From assembly GCA_021396245.1 (NCBI GenBank), contig WNYE01000066.1:62001-126000 (forward strand): a stretch of 64,000 nt of DNA. Direction: 5' to 3'. The DNA is from Sporothrix humicola. Lineage: Eukaryota; Ascomycota; Sordariomycetes; Ophiostomatales; Ophiostomataceae. Below, in pieces: positions 56,359 through 64,000 of the stretch (position 1 is the first letter of the stretch; every line of letters starts with the position of its first letter). The position numbers and the translations under genes were made by a program. The notes beneath the pieces are model-generated. The model searched no databases, was not told the origin of the DNA, and saw only the letters and a program-made list of their open reading frames with translations.

Positions 56359-57618
56359 TTACTTGGTGCTCAGAGCAACAACACCCGGCAGCTCCTTGCC
56401 CTCGAGCAGCTCCAGGCTGGCACCGCCGCCCGTCGACACGTGGCTCAGCTTGTCCTCGGCGCCGTACTTGGCGGCGACGGTGGCGGTGTCGCCGCCGCCG
56501 ATAATGACAATCTTGCCCTCGCTGCACGCCTTGACGGCGGCGTCGAGCGTGGCCTTGGTGCCGTTGGCAAACTTGTCAAACTCGAAGACGCCGGCGGGGC
56601 CGTTCCACAGGATGGTCTGGGACTCGTTGATGGCGTCGGCAAAGAGCTTGGCAGACTCGGGGCCGCAGTCGAGGCCCATCCAGCCGTCCGGGATGCCGTC
56701 GGAGTCGGTGGCCGAGCCGGTGTTGGCGTCAGCGGCAAACTTGTCGGCCGTCACGTAGTCGACGGGGAGCACGACCTTGACGTTGTTCTTGGCGGCCTTG
56801 TCCATGAGCTCCTTGACGGTCTTGGCGCCGGCCTCGTCGAACAGGGAGTTGCCAATGGCGACGTTGTCGAGGACCTTCTTGAAGGTGAACGCCATGCCGC
56901 CGCACACGATGAGCGTGTTGACCTTGTCCAGCAGGTTGTTGACGAGCTGGATCTTGTCCGAGACCTTGGCGCCGCCCAGGATGGCGAGGAACGGCCGCTT
57001 GGGGCTCTCGAGCGCCTTGGCAAAGTAGTCGAGCTCCTTCTTCATGAGGAAGCCGGCCGCCTTCTGGGGCAGGTCGACGCCGACCATGGACGAGTGCGCG
57101 CGGTGGGCGGTGCCAAAGGCGTCGTTGACGTAAACATCGCCCAGCTTGGTCAGGCCGGCACGGAACTCGTCGACCTTGGCCTTGTCGGCCTTGACCTTGT
57201 TGCCGTCGGCGTCGACGCCCTTGCCCTCCTCCTCAATGTGGAAGCGCAGGTTCTCGAGCAGGATGACAGCACCGTCGTCGGCGCCGTTGACAATCTTCTC
57301 GACCTCGGGGCCGACCGAGTCGGGGGCCATCGTGACCTTCTTGCCGCCGCCCAGCAGCTTCTCGAGCTCCGGGATGACGGGCGCCAGGCTGAACTTGGGG
57401 TTGGGGCGGCCGTCGGGGCGGCCGAGGTGCGACATGAGCACGACGGCCTTGGCGCCGTGGTCGAGGGCATACTTGATGGTGGGGACGGCGCCGGCGATGC
57501 GCTGCGGGTTGGTGACGTTCTTGTCGGCGTCGAGGGGCACGTTGAAGTCGACGCGGATCAGGACACGCTTGCCCTTGAGGTCGACGTCCTCGATGGAGAG
57601 CTTGTTGGAGAGGGACAT
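56359..57618 (-). CDS. PGK1: phosphoglycerate kinase
   Basis: A 419-residue intronless gene for the cytosolic glycolytic enzyme that transfers phosphate from 1,3-bisphosphoglycerate to ADP. The start MSLSNKLSIEDVDL is the conserved fungal N-terminus. Substrate-binding motifs are complete: RVDFNVPL (22-29), the SHLGRPDG loop, ENLRFH, the GTAHRAHSS loop, GGAKVSDK, the nucleotide-binding IGNSLFDEAG, WNGPAGVFEF, GGGDTAT and the C-terminal STGGGASLELLEGKELPG. Length matches the family. Codon use is strongly biased to C/G-ending codons, as expected for a highly expressed gene. A dispersed repeat element lies seven bases before the start codon. Confidence 0.98.
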   Translation of the reverse strand: MSLSNKLSIEDVDLKGKRVLIRVDFNVPLDADKNVTNPQRIAGAVPTIKYALDHGAKAVVLMSHLGRPDGRPNPKFSLAPVIPELEKLLGGGKKVTMAPDSVGPEVEKIVNGADDGAVILLENLRFHIEEEGKGVDADGNKVKADKAKVDEFRAGLTKLGDVYVNDAFGTAHRAHSSMVGVDLPQKAAGFLMKKELDYFAKALESPKRPFLAILGGAKVSDKIQLVNNLLDKVNTLIVCGGMAFTFKKVLDNVAIGNSLFDEAGAKTVKELMDKAAKNNVKVVLPVDYVTADKFAADANTGSATDSDGIPDGWMGLDCGPESAKLFADAINESQTILWNGPAGVFEFDKFANGTKATLDAAVKACSEGKIVIIGGGDTATVAAKYGAEDKLSHVSTGGGASLELLEGKELPGVVALSTK

Positions 57619-57624
57619 GGTGGC

Positions 57625-57643
57625 GGGTGCGTAGCAGGTAGAT
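57625..57643 (+). repeat. GGGTGCGTAGCAGGTAGAT element at the PGK start
   Basis: The element is in + orientation, antisense to PGK, seven bases before the PGK ATG. It differs from the copy at the Mpv17-type stop by one base in 19. A weaker copy, GTGCGTAGCTAGACGAT, follows at 57658-57674. Confidence 0.6.
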
Positions 57644-58828
57644 GATACGATAGAAAAGTGCGTAGCTAGACGATGGAGGGGGTGGTGTTGAGTAAAGGTG
57701 AAGCTGGTGATGTTTGGGAGAAAAGAAAAGAAGCGGGCCAAGCTTCTCATGTATTACGACGGACTACAGAAATAGACTACTCAGACTACAGCTAGGGAGG
57801 GAAAAGGAAAGAACGAACGAGAAGAAAGTCAACAGTCGTTTGCGCCTTCCCGGACAACTCAGCAACAAAAACTTGAAAAAGACGCAGTACGGCAGGAGCT
57901 TTACACCAAAAACACTGAAGACCTGGCGGGGTCAATTGGGTCAATGGCTCGAGTGGCTGGCTCAATTGGCCCAGAAGCTCCAGAACGCGCTATCATTGAT
58001 GGCGGGGTCGCGGCTGTCTTGGTGCTGTCCCAGTGTCCAGTCCAGTAACGAAGAGGACCACAAAGAGGCTGTCAGCGACTATTCTCGCTGTAATTGATTT
58101 GCTCTGTCTGCTCCTGCCGCGTCTCGAGAGATTTACTCAATCTGCGCCATTAATGAGACCACTTCACGATAGTCTTTCCACTGTGGTCATCCTCTTCAAA
58201 ATGCTTCACTTTAATGCCTCCTGGTCCAAATTGAGTCTCACGACGACGACGACAATGACCACGAAAACACGACGACATCTCCCCACATGCACATGCAGCA
58301 GGCGACCGTGATCTACCCGTAGCCGGTAGTTTGGGCAAGCTAAACGGCTGGTCGCGGTTTGTTTTCGGAAGAAGCAGGGCAGAAAGACGAGAATCAGTCA
58401 ATTCAATGCTAAGAAAGTCAATAACTCCTACCCCAAAGATCGATCATTACCCCAAACTCCAGGTTGTATAGGTGGACATGTGTAGGAAAGGCTTTCTTTT
58501 TCCTGCTGTTCCCCATGTCCGTGTGTTGTGTTCCGACCAAGTCGTTCCGACCTTTTGGCTTTTTGGCTTGTGTTTCGTAAAAAGATATAACCCAGACCCA
58601 GATGCACCCAAAAAGGACCCAATAACGCCCGCCATAACCGATTGCTGCCGAGATGTAAAGTAAACAGAGGAGAGGTGCAAGTAAAAAGAAACCCATAGAA
58701 AGTAATCCCAAACAATGAAAGCAGACCACCATGACCCAAACAAGAAAGAAAAATCCAGAACAACGAAAAGCCAACCAACAATGCCGCAAATAAAGACAAT
58801 ATGAGAAGACGTCACCATAACAGTATAT

Positions 58829-58846
58829 CTGCCTGCTACGCACCCT
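58829..58846 (-). repeat. AGGGTGCGTAGCAGGCAG element after a stop codon
   Basis: Read on the - strand, the stop TAG (58849-58847) is followed directly by this 18-base element, identical to the one after the cot-1 stop. Confidence 0.6.
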
Positions 58847-59704
58847 CTACTCCAACCGGATGGTCGGCGCGTCCGGCACGTGGGCCTTGACCTGCTGCAC
58901 GTCCTCGGCGGCGTTGGTCAGCGAGAGGTACGCGGTCCAGGCAATGCCGACGGTCGAGACAAACGGCAGCTGGAACTGCACGGGCATCAATCTAAAGTTG
59001 ATCAACTGAACAGCCGGCCAGACCATGAAGTTGGCCTTGAGGGTGGGCACAAACATGTCGCGGAGCTTGGCCTGGACGGCGCGGCGGCCGCCCCCTTCTG
59101 TGACGGTCATGACGGTAAAGAACCAGGCAATACCGACGGGGGCAAAGACGAGCTGGTCCATTGCGACGCGCTTCAAGGTCTGGCCGAGAGCGGACGTGGT
59201 CTTTGTGATGGGAAACGTCCTGGACAGAAACTGGAACCACTTGAACTGGATCGGGGCCATGCCAAAACCATAGGCCATGAAGCGCGTGAGGCGTTCAAAG
59301 TCGAACGGAGGCGGGAGCATTTTCGACGCGGGGAGGTTGGTCCCTCCTAAATCGGGGGACGAGTTGCGGGAGGAGGCGGCGGATGATGCAGACGACGCCG
59401 ACGACGCCGCCGCAATGCCTTGGCCGGTCGAGTTGGGCGTGCGGCCGGCCGCGAGCTCGTTGATCTCAATGGCCACCGAGTCTTTGGAAGTGTCGTCCCT
59501 GTATCCATACGTGTCCAACCGAATATCGTCGTCGTCTTTGGCCTCGTACTTTTTGCGCAGTTGGCGCTGCTTCATCGAAGTAATGGTCTGGGCGACGGTG
59601 TCGGCGATGCCGCCGAGGACGGCATTGGTGACCATCATGGTCAAGACGGGGCGCTCGTCGTAGTAGGCATTGAAGCGGGCGGTGAGGCGGGCGACAATGG
59701 ACAT
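58847..59704 (-). CDS. Mpv17/PMP22-family membrane protein
   Basis: A 285-residue protein from ATG 59704. The Mpv17/PMP22 family comprises small four-segment channel-like proteins of peroxisomes, mitochondria (yeast Sym1) and vacuoles. The N-terminal helix with NAYYDERPVLTMMVTNAVLGGIADTVAQ is the family start, followed by a variable Ser/Ala-rich insert (about 60-115), then FDFERLTRFMAYGFGMAPIQFKWF, the membrane segment VAMDQLVFAPVGIAWFFTVMTV, a LRDMFVPTLKANFMVWPAVQLINFRLMP block (the W-P-x-x-Q-x-x-NF signature) and a last segment VSTVGIAWTAYLSLTN. An alternative first exon (59982-59914, MSWELFSRRIARAANS...) could splice in frame through a 176-nt GT-AG intron to 59737, giving 319 residues; I prefer 59704 because the family usually starts here. 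Confidence 0.85.
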   Translation of the reverse strand: MSIVARLTARFNAYYDERPVLTMMVTNAVLGGIADTVAQTITSMKQRQLRKKYEAKDDDDIRLDTYGYRDDTSKDSVAIEINELAAGRTPNSTGQGIAAASSASSASSAASSRNSSPDLGGTNLPASKMLPPPFDFERLTRFMAYGFGMAPIQFKWFQFLSRTFPITKTTSALGQTLKRVAMDQLVFAPVGIAWFFTVMTVTEGGGRRAVQAKLRDMFVPTLKANFMVWPAVQLINFRLMPVQFQLPFVSTVGIAWTAYLSLTNAAEDVQQVKAHVPDAPTIRLE

Positions 59705-61578
59705 TTCGATGAGGAAGATGATGAAATGGAGGAGGGGCTGCGCGGGAGAGGAGGCTGTCAGTAAAAAGAAGAGAGGGAAAAAGAAAGAGATAGATGGAGG
59801 TTGAAGTGTCGAGAGTCGAGTCGAGAGAGTAGGGCTTATCGACGACGCTAAGAACAAAGGGAGACGAAGAACGAAAGAAGAAAAAAGCAGAAACTCTGGA
59901 TAGAAGAACTCACAATCTGTCCGTAGATAAACTTGCTGTTGGCCGCCCGGGCGATGCGGCGTGAAAAGAGTTCCCACGACATCTTGAGGATGGAAGTGTG
60001 GATGTAATGGAAGAGGCGAAAAGAAGAGGTGGGTAACGACAGAATGGACGACGTATTGGGCCTGCCCAAAAGACAGAAACAGGGAACCGCAGGACAAGCA
60101 GAGGAGGTCAGGCACAAAAGACAAGAGACGGAAAAAGAAAGAGCGATAGAGATGGCTGCCCCAAAGCCGATAAGGGATGGAAAGAATGCAAGACAGGACA
60201 AGAAAGACAAAAGACAGGCAGGGGCGATGGTCGGTGAGCGATAGGAGCGCTGTCGATGACGACACAAGGCAGGAGCGAGGGCAGAGGACACTGGGGAAAG
60301 AGCGGAAAGAACAGACACGACGCTGAGATCGGCCTATCGCAGTTAGTGTCCTTTTGGTGTCTTTTTGTCGCTTTTGGTGTCGTTTGGGCGTCGCACAGTC
60401 CAACGGAAGGTGCGATTCAGACGCTATGAGCACGCGACACAGGGATCGAAGGAGGTATAGTAGGGCTGGAAGTGAGAAAAGTTGATAAGCGTTTTAACGT
60501 CGAGCGATTGATGTAGATGGAATTGATGTTGATGGAAGAGAATGAGAGTCGATTGAATGTCGAATACGAGAAAACACATCTCCTCCCGTTCTCCTCTCGT
60601 TCTCCTCTCTTTCTCCTCTCCGCTCCTTCCTCGTTTCGTCTTTATTTGCTCTCCCTTTGGTCTTTCCTGCGCAGGGCAACTCCTTTCTCCAAGCTGCCCT
60701 TCCCTCCACATTATCCCGGCACAGCCATTTGTTCTCTCGTAATACAGTGTGCTGGGCGGCTGGGCAGTGTCCACTGACAGAATAAGAATGGACAGACTGA
60801 CACTGCCACGCGTTCCGGTCTTTCGCTCCGGCCGCTAAAATAGGCAGGGCCAGCGAGCCAGGGCAGGCCAGCCTAAGAACTGTGACAGTGATCACAATGA
60901 TCGACATACGGGTTTACGACGTTCATCTCACAACATCTACCGCAGTACTACTTTATTTATCAATGACAGTCATAAGTCAGCTCAGAACATGTCTTTCTAT
61001 TTTGTATTGACGGGCTTTTCTCTTGTATATTCTCTCCCTCTCAAAAACATTTGCTCGCAGACCGTCTCACCACGACCTGGACAAATGACTTGAGAAGAAG
61101 GAAAAGACGCAGAAAGAAAAGAAGATAGAAAAAGACTGCCCTTGTAGAGTAATGCAGTCGAGAGAAATAAACAGAAAATATGAAAAAGAAAAAAAAGAAG
61201 AATAAGGTCGAGAGAAGAAGAATGGAAGAAAGACACAAAAACACAGAGTACAGTACAGAAAAATCGGTCGAATGAAAAGCCATATCCTCCTCGATGGCCC
61301 AGGGATGTTGTCCACCACACTCGCAGCCAGAACAGTCAACGAAAGCACAAAAGACAGCCAAAGAGCTCAGCAAGTCCTCACCGACCCGCTCTCCCTTTGT
61401 CTGTCGTTTTGTCTCGCTGTGCCACCCAGCTCGAGATCCCTTGAAACTTGAAACCTGATCCTCTCCACAACGAACCACGTAGAAACTGCGATGATCTCCG
61501 ACGACCCCGACGAGATCACTTCCGCCGCGGCGACAGCGACAGCGAAATGGACGACAGCGACGACCGAGTCGAGCGCGG
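59705..61578. other. spacer between the Mpv17-type and NST1 genes
   Basis: The first ~700 bases are purine-rich on the + strand, a C/T-rich leader for the Mpv17-type gene, and include the possible upstream exon at 59914-59982. 60440-61578 has short frames only and includes the 3' end of NST1, with A/G-rich sequence at 61080-61250. Confidence 0.5.
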
Positions 61579-64000
61579 CTAGCGCTGGCCGGTGGCCGAG
61601 GCGCCGATGGGGGCAGTGCCATGGTTGGCATCACCTCCCATAAAGCCGCCACTGCCCACACTTCCAAGGCTGCCGATGCTGCCAATGCCACCAATGCCGC
61701 CGAGACCGCCGCCGATGCCGCCGAGCCCGAAAGCGCTCGCGAAGCCGTTGCCGGGGAAGCTGCTTCCACCAAAGTCGCCGCCGTTCCCGGGTGCAGGCGT
61801 CGAGCCGAACCGACCCAGGGCATCCGGAATGTACTTGATGCCCGTCACCGGCCCGTCGGCCAGCGAGTCCGCCTCGGCCGGTGCGCGCTGCACCTCGAAG
61901 TTGCCGCCGCCGTTCTTGGCGTTGCCGATCGTGTCATAAAGTAAATCGAGCTCGCTGTCCTGGACGGGGCCGATGGACATGCTGGTGGCGAGGGCGCTGA
62001 CGCGGTTCTTGACGCGGTCGATGGGGAGGAAGCCGTCGGAGAGAGAGGCGGACGTGGAAGTGTCGTCCTTCTTGTCCTTGTCCTCGCCGTCGGCCTCAGA
62101 CTCCTCGGGCTCAGTGGCCAACTCTTCACACGCCCGACACAGCAGCCGCCGCAACGTCACGGACCGTCCTTGTGCCTGTGCAGACCGCAGGCTGCCGTGC
62201 ATCGGCGCACCGCCAAAGCCAGACAGTCCGCCGTTGCCAATGGCGCCGATACCGCCAATGCCACCAATATTGCCAATCCCACCCAGGCCACCGAGTCCTC
62301 CAAGCCCAGGGTTGCCGGGCATCGGCAGAGGCATGCCCCAGCCAGAGCCGGGCGGGCCCACCATACCAGGAGGGCCCATTCCGGGAGGAACACCCATACC
62401 GGGCGGAGCCACCATACCAGGCGGAGCGGCCATGCCGCCAAAGGCGCTCTGCGGCGGCGGGAATGCACCCATGTGCGGCTGCTGGTGGAGGTGCTGAAGA
62501 TGCGGCAAGTGCTGCTGCTGCAGGTGGGGCTGCTGTCCGGGCTGGCCGGGCGACGACTGCTGGCCCTGTTGGCCTTGTTGCTGTTGCGGGAGAGGCGCCC
62601 AAACCGAAGAAGGCGACATGAAGGGCGATGTCAGATCGACGCCCACAGGCGGAGGTACTCCTGGCGCCGGTCCAAATCCGGGCCGCGCGTGCATGGGCAG
62701 GTGGTGCGACCGCATTGACGAGAACCCGTCCATGCTAAAGTCGGAGTCGTCCAACAACGCGCGGGAGCCAAGGAGGTCCTCGCCGTTGTCGTTTGCAGAC
62801 TCTTGTTTGTCGCCGCTCGTGTCTGGCGACATGCCTGGGCGTTGCCCGTGGACAGTGCTGCCGGGGCGGCCAATGGGTGCGGGTCTTCCAATGGGCAGAG
62901 ACGCGAAGCCGCCGCCAGTACCGGGCGATGCAGTTGGGTCGAACCCGCCGCCTCCTCCGCCCGAAGCTTGACGAGAGTGCGAGTGATGGTTGCCGATGCT
63001 GCCGATGCCGCCGTCGGTGGGCAATGATCCAATGGGCGTCACGACGGATCCGTCAAGACCTGAGAGGCCACCAGAAAGACCGCCAAAGCCGGGCGGCGGC
63101 GGCGGCACCATGGGTCCAAAGGCGCTGCCTGCACGACCGCCGCCGACAGCCGACGACGACGCAGACGACGACGACGAGAGCATGGGCATCATGCCAATCC
63201 CCGCAGGGCCAGTAACACTGCGGAAGCCTCCACTAAACGGCATGCCCTGAGATTGTCCCTGACCCGGCTGGCTGCTGCCAAAGCCGGGCGGCAGAGTGAC
63301 GGGCGGCTGTCCTCTGTCATGCAACGAAAACTGCATGCCTGTGGGTGAGCCCGGCGGGAACTGGTGCTGATGTTGCTGCGAGACAGAAACAGGACGGGCT
63401 GTTCCCGAGAGAGGCGATGCCGGGAAGAAGGCGGCTCCACTGCCAACGGGCGCCGGGTTTTGGCCAAAGATGCCACCCAGTAACCCATTGTTCACTCCAG
63501 GCTTTGTAGCGGACGCCGAACCGAAACTGGCGCTGGACTGCACGGGCGTCATGGGGTTGGGCGATGCGTTCTGGCTCTGGCTGGGTCCTGATCCAGACAA
63601 CGAAGCGGCGCGGGAACTGGAGCCGGCGACGCTACTGCCAGCTGCTGGGCCAGAACCAGGCGCGGCACCGCCCTGCTGAGAGAGTTGACGGGGCCGCATT
63701 GGGGTCGGCGCTTTCTGGAGAGGCACAGGCGTCACGACGGCCGGTTGCGGAGAGGCAGTCGCCTGGCTGGTCAGAGGCAGAGCCGGGATCGCGGGAGCAG
63801 GCACTGGCTTGTGGTCCGAGGCAGAAGGCTGAGCGTGGGGCTGGGACTGAGTCGGCGGGCGCTTTGGCATCGTGATAGAACCGCCAGAGCTGTTGGTGGC
63901 CGGCACAACAGGGACAGCAGGCACTGGCGCACGGTTGTTGTGGTTGTGGTGGTTGTGGCTCGGCGCCGCTTTCTGGGCTGCCCGCTCTTCCTGCCGCTGC
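61579..64000 (-). CDS. NST1: stress-response protein NST1, C-terminal part (cut by the window edge)
   Basis: The frame is open from the right edge to a stop at 61579, giving about 807 residues of the C-terminal part; the N-terminus lies beyond 64000. Its first visible residues, QRQEERAAQKAAP, are the end of the charged coiled-coil typical of NST1. NST1 is a large, mostly disordered protein needed for salt tolerance in yeast, linked to mRNA splicing factors and P-bodies. Landmarks are PIGRPAPIGRPG, the LLGSRALLDDSDF motif, long Gly/Pro/Gln-rich linkers with GGLGGLGGIG and PPGM repeats, and a conserved end block RSVTLRRLLCRACEELA, ELDLLYDTIGNAKNGGGNF and GIKYIPD. The NNGGG and LLCRACEEL blocks support the family. 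No intron is needed in this part. The repeats make the exact length variable. Confidence 0.78.
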   Translation of the reverse strand, partial: QRQEERAAQKAAPSHNHHNHNNRAPVPAVPVVPATNSSGGSITMPKRPPTQSQPHAQPSASDHKPVPAPAIPALPLTSQATASPQPAVVTPVPLQKAPTPMRPRQLSQQGGAAPGSGPAAGSSVAGSSSRAASLSGSGPSQSQNASPNPMTPVQSSASFGSASATKPGVNNGLLGGIFGQNPAPVGSGAAFFPASPLSGTARPVSVSQQHQHQFPPGSPTGMQFSLHDRGQPPVTLPPGFGSSQPGQGQSQGMPFSGGFRSVTGPAGIGMMPMLSSSSSASSSAVGGGRAGSAFGPMVPPPPPGFGGLSGGLSGLDGSVVTPIGSLPTDGGIGSIGNHHSHSRQASGGGGGGFDPTASPGTGGGFASLPIGRPAPIGRPGSTVHGQRPGMSPDTSGDKQESANDNGEDLLGSRALLDDSDFSMDGFSSMRSHHLPMHARPGFGPAPGVPPPVGVDLTSPFMSPSSVWAPLPQQQQGQQGQQSSPGQPGQQPHLQQQHLPHLQHLHQQPHMGAFPPPQSAFGGMAAPPGMVAPPGMGVPPGMGPPGMVGPPGSGWGMPLPMPGNPGLGGLGGLGGIGNIGGIGGIGAIGNGGLSGFGGAPMHGSLRSAQAQGRSVTLRRLLCRACEELATEPEESEADGEDKDKKDDTSTSASLSDGFLPIDRVKNRVSALATSMSIGPVQDSELDLLYDTIGNAKNGGGNFEVQRAPAEADSLADGPVTGIKYIPDALGRFGSTPAPGNGGDFGGSSFPGNGFASAFGLGGIGGGLGGIGGIGSIGSLGSVGSGGFMGGDANHGTAPIGASATGQR

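Larger units (their letters stand above)
57619..58846. other. intergenic region upstream of PGK
   Basis: 1.2 kb holding the PGK promoter and the 3' end of the Mpv17-type gene. The PGK-proximal part is pyrimidine-rich on the - strand, as usual for strong fungal promoters. Several 120-140-codon - strand frames at 58418-58843 overlap each other and look spurious. Confidence 0.5.

Noticed and set aside
56440..57645. 401-codon frame antisense to PGK
   Set aside because: A mirror of the G/C-rich codon bias of PGK; similar antisense frames occur opposite the kinase, the exporter and the hydroxylase-like gene (for example 29890-30966, 45026-46237, 48796-50076).
1..64000. CRISPR array, rRNA operon, intact transposon or biosynthetic gene cluster
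   Set aside because: No regularly spaced long repeats, rRNA sequence, transposase or reverse transcriptase motif, or polyketide/peptide synthase was seen; the TRI12-type exporter stands alone.

Overview
The window is nuclear DNA of a filamentous ascomycete, most likely a Sordariomycete. The evidence is an NDR kinase that reads as Neurospora COT-1, a salt-tolerance protein of the NST1 type, short GT-AG introns (53-79 nt in most genes) with CTAAC-like branch sites, and coding regions with G/C-rich third positions set in much more A/T- or C/T-rich spacers. A closer placement (for example Ophiostomatales) would be a guess. I support 16 protein genes (one cut by the right edge) and one initiator tRNA-Met. 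Spacers are long: about 8 kb at the left edge and 8.7 kb between 19.4 and 28.1 kb hold no convincing intact gene.

Layout: 1-8040 gene-poor, ending in a ~2 kb pyrimidine-rich leader; 8041-9129 Clg1/Pcl-type cyclin (+); 11957-12808 Fyv6/FAM192A-type nuclear protein (+) converging on TIM54 (-); 17767-19401 sugar transporter (-); 19.4-28.1 kb spacer with coding-like debris near 22.5-24.5 kb; 28115-28855 SF3a2/Prp11 splicing factor (+) converging on the COT-1 kinase (-, 29641-31776); 34473-35504 single-pass membrane protein (-); 38809-40433 mitochondrial class III CoA-transferase (-); 41271-41342 tRNAi-Met (-); 41749-43119 ankyrin-like protein (-); 44673-46552 TRI12-type MFS exporter (+); 47657-48025 small secreted cysteine-rich protein (+); 48838-50193 fatty-acid-hydroxylase-like membrane protein (+) converging on IML2 (-); 55533-55928 SEM1 (+) converging on phosphoglycerate kinase (-); 58847-59704 Mpv17/PMP22 protein (-); 61579-64000 C-terminal part of NST1 (-, open at the edge).

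The genes do not form a pathway cluster. Most are housekeeping: cell cycle, mitochondrial import, splicing, polar growth, proteasome, glycolysis. Two transporters and one secreted protein are the more variable genes.

The most unusual signals are dispersed short sequences. One is a ~19 nt element (GGGTGCGTAGCAGGCAGAT and variants) lying against stop codons, a start codon and intron ends of at least five genes. The second is a GAGCGNAGCGAGGA repeat that has entered one intron, two coding sequences and a 3' flank between 34 and 50 kb. The third is the 9-mer TACTCCGTA, far over-represented in spacers. No CRISPR, intact transposon or rRNA was seen.
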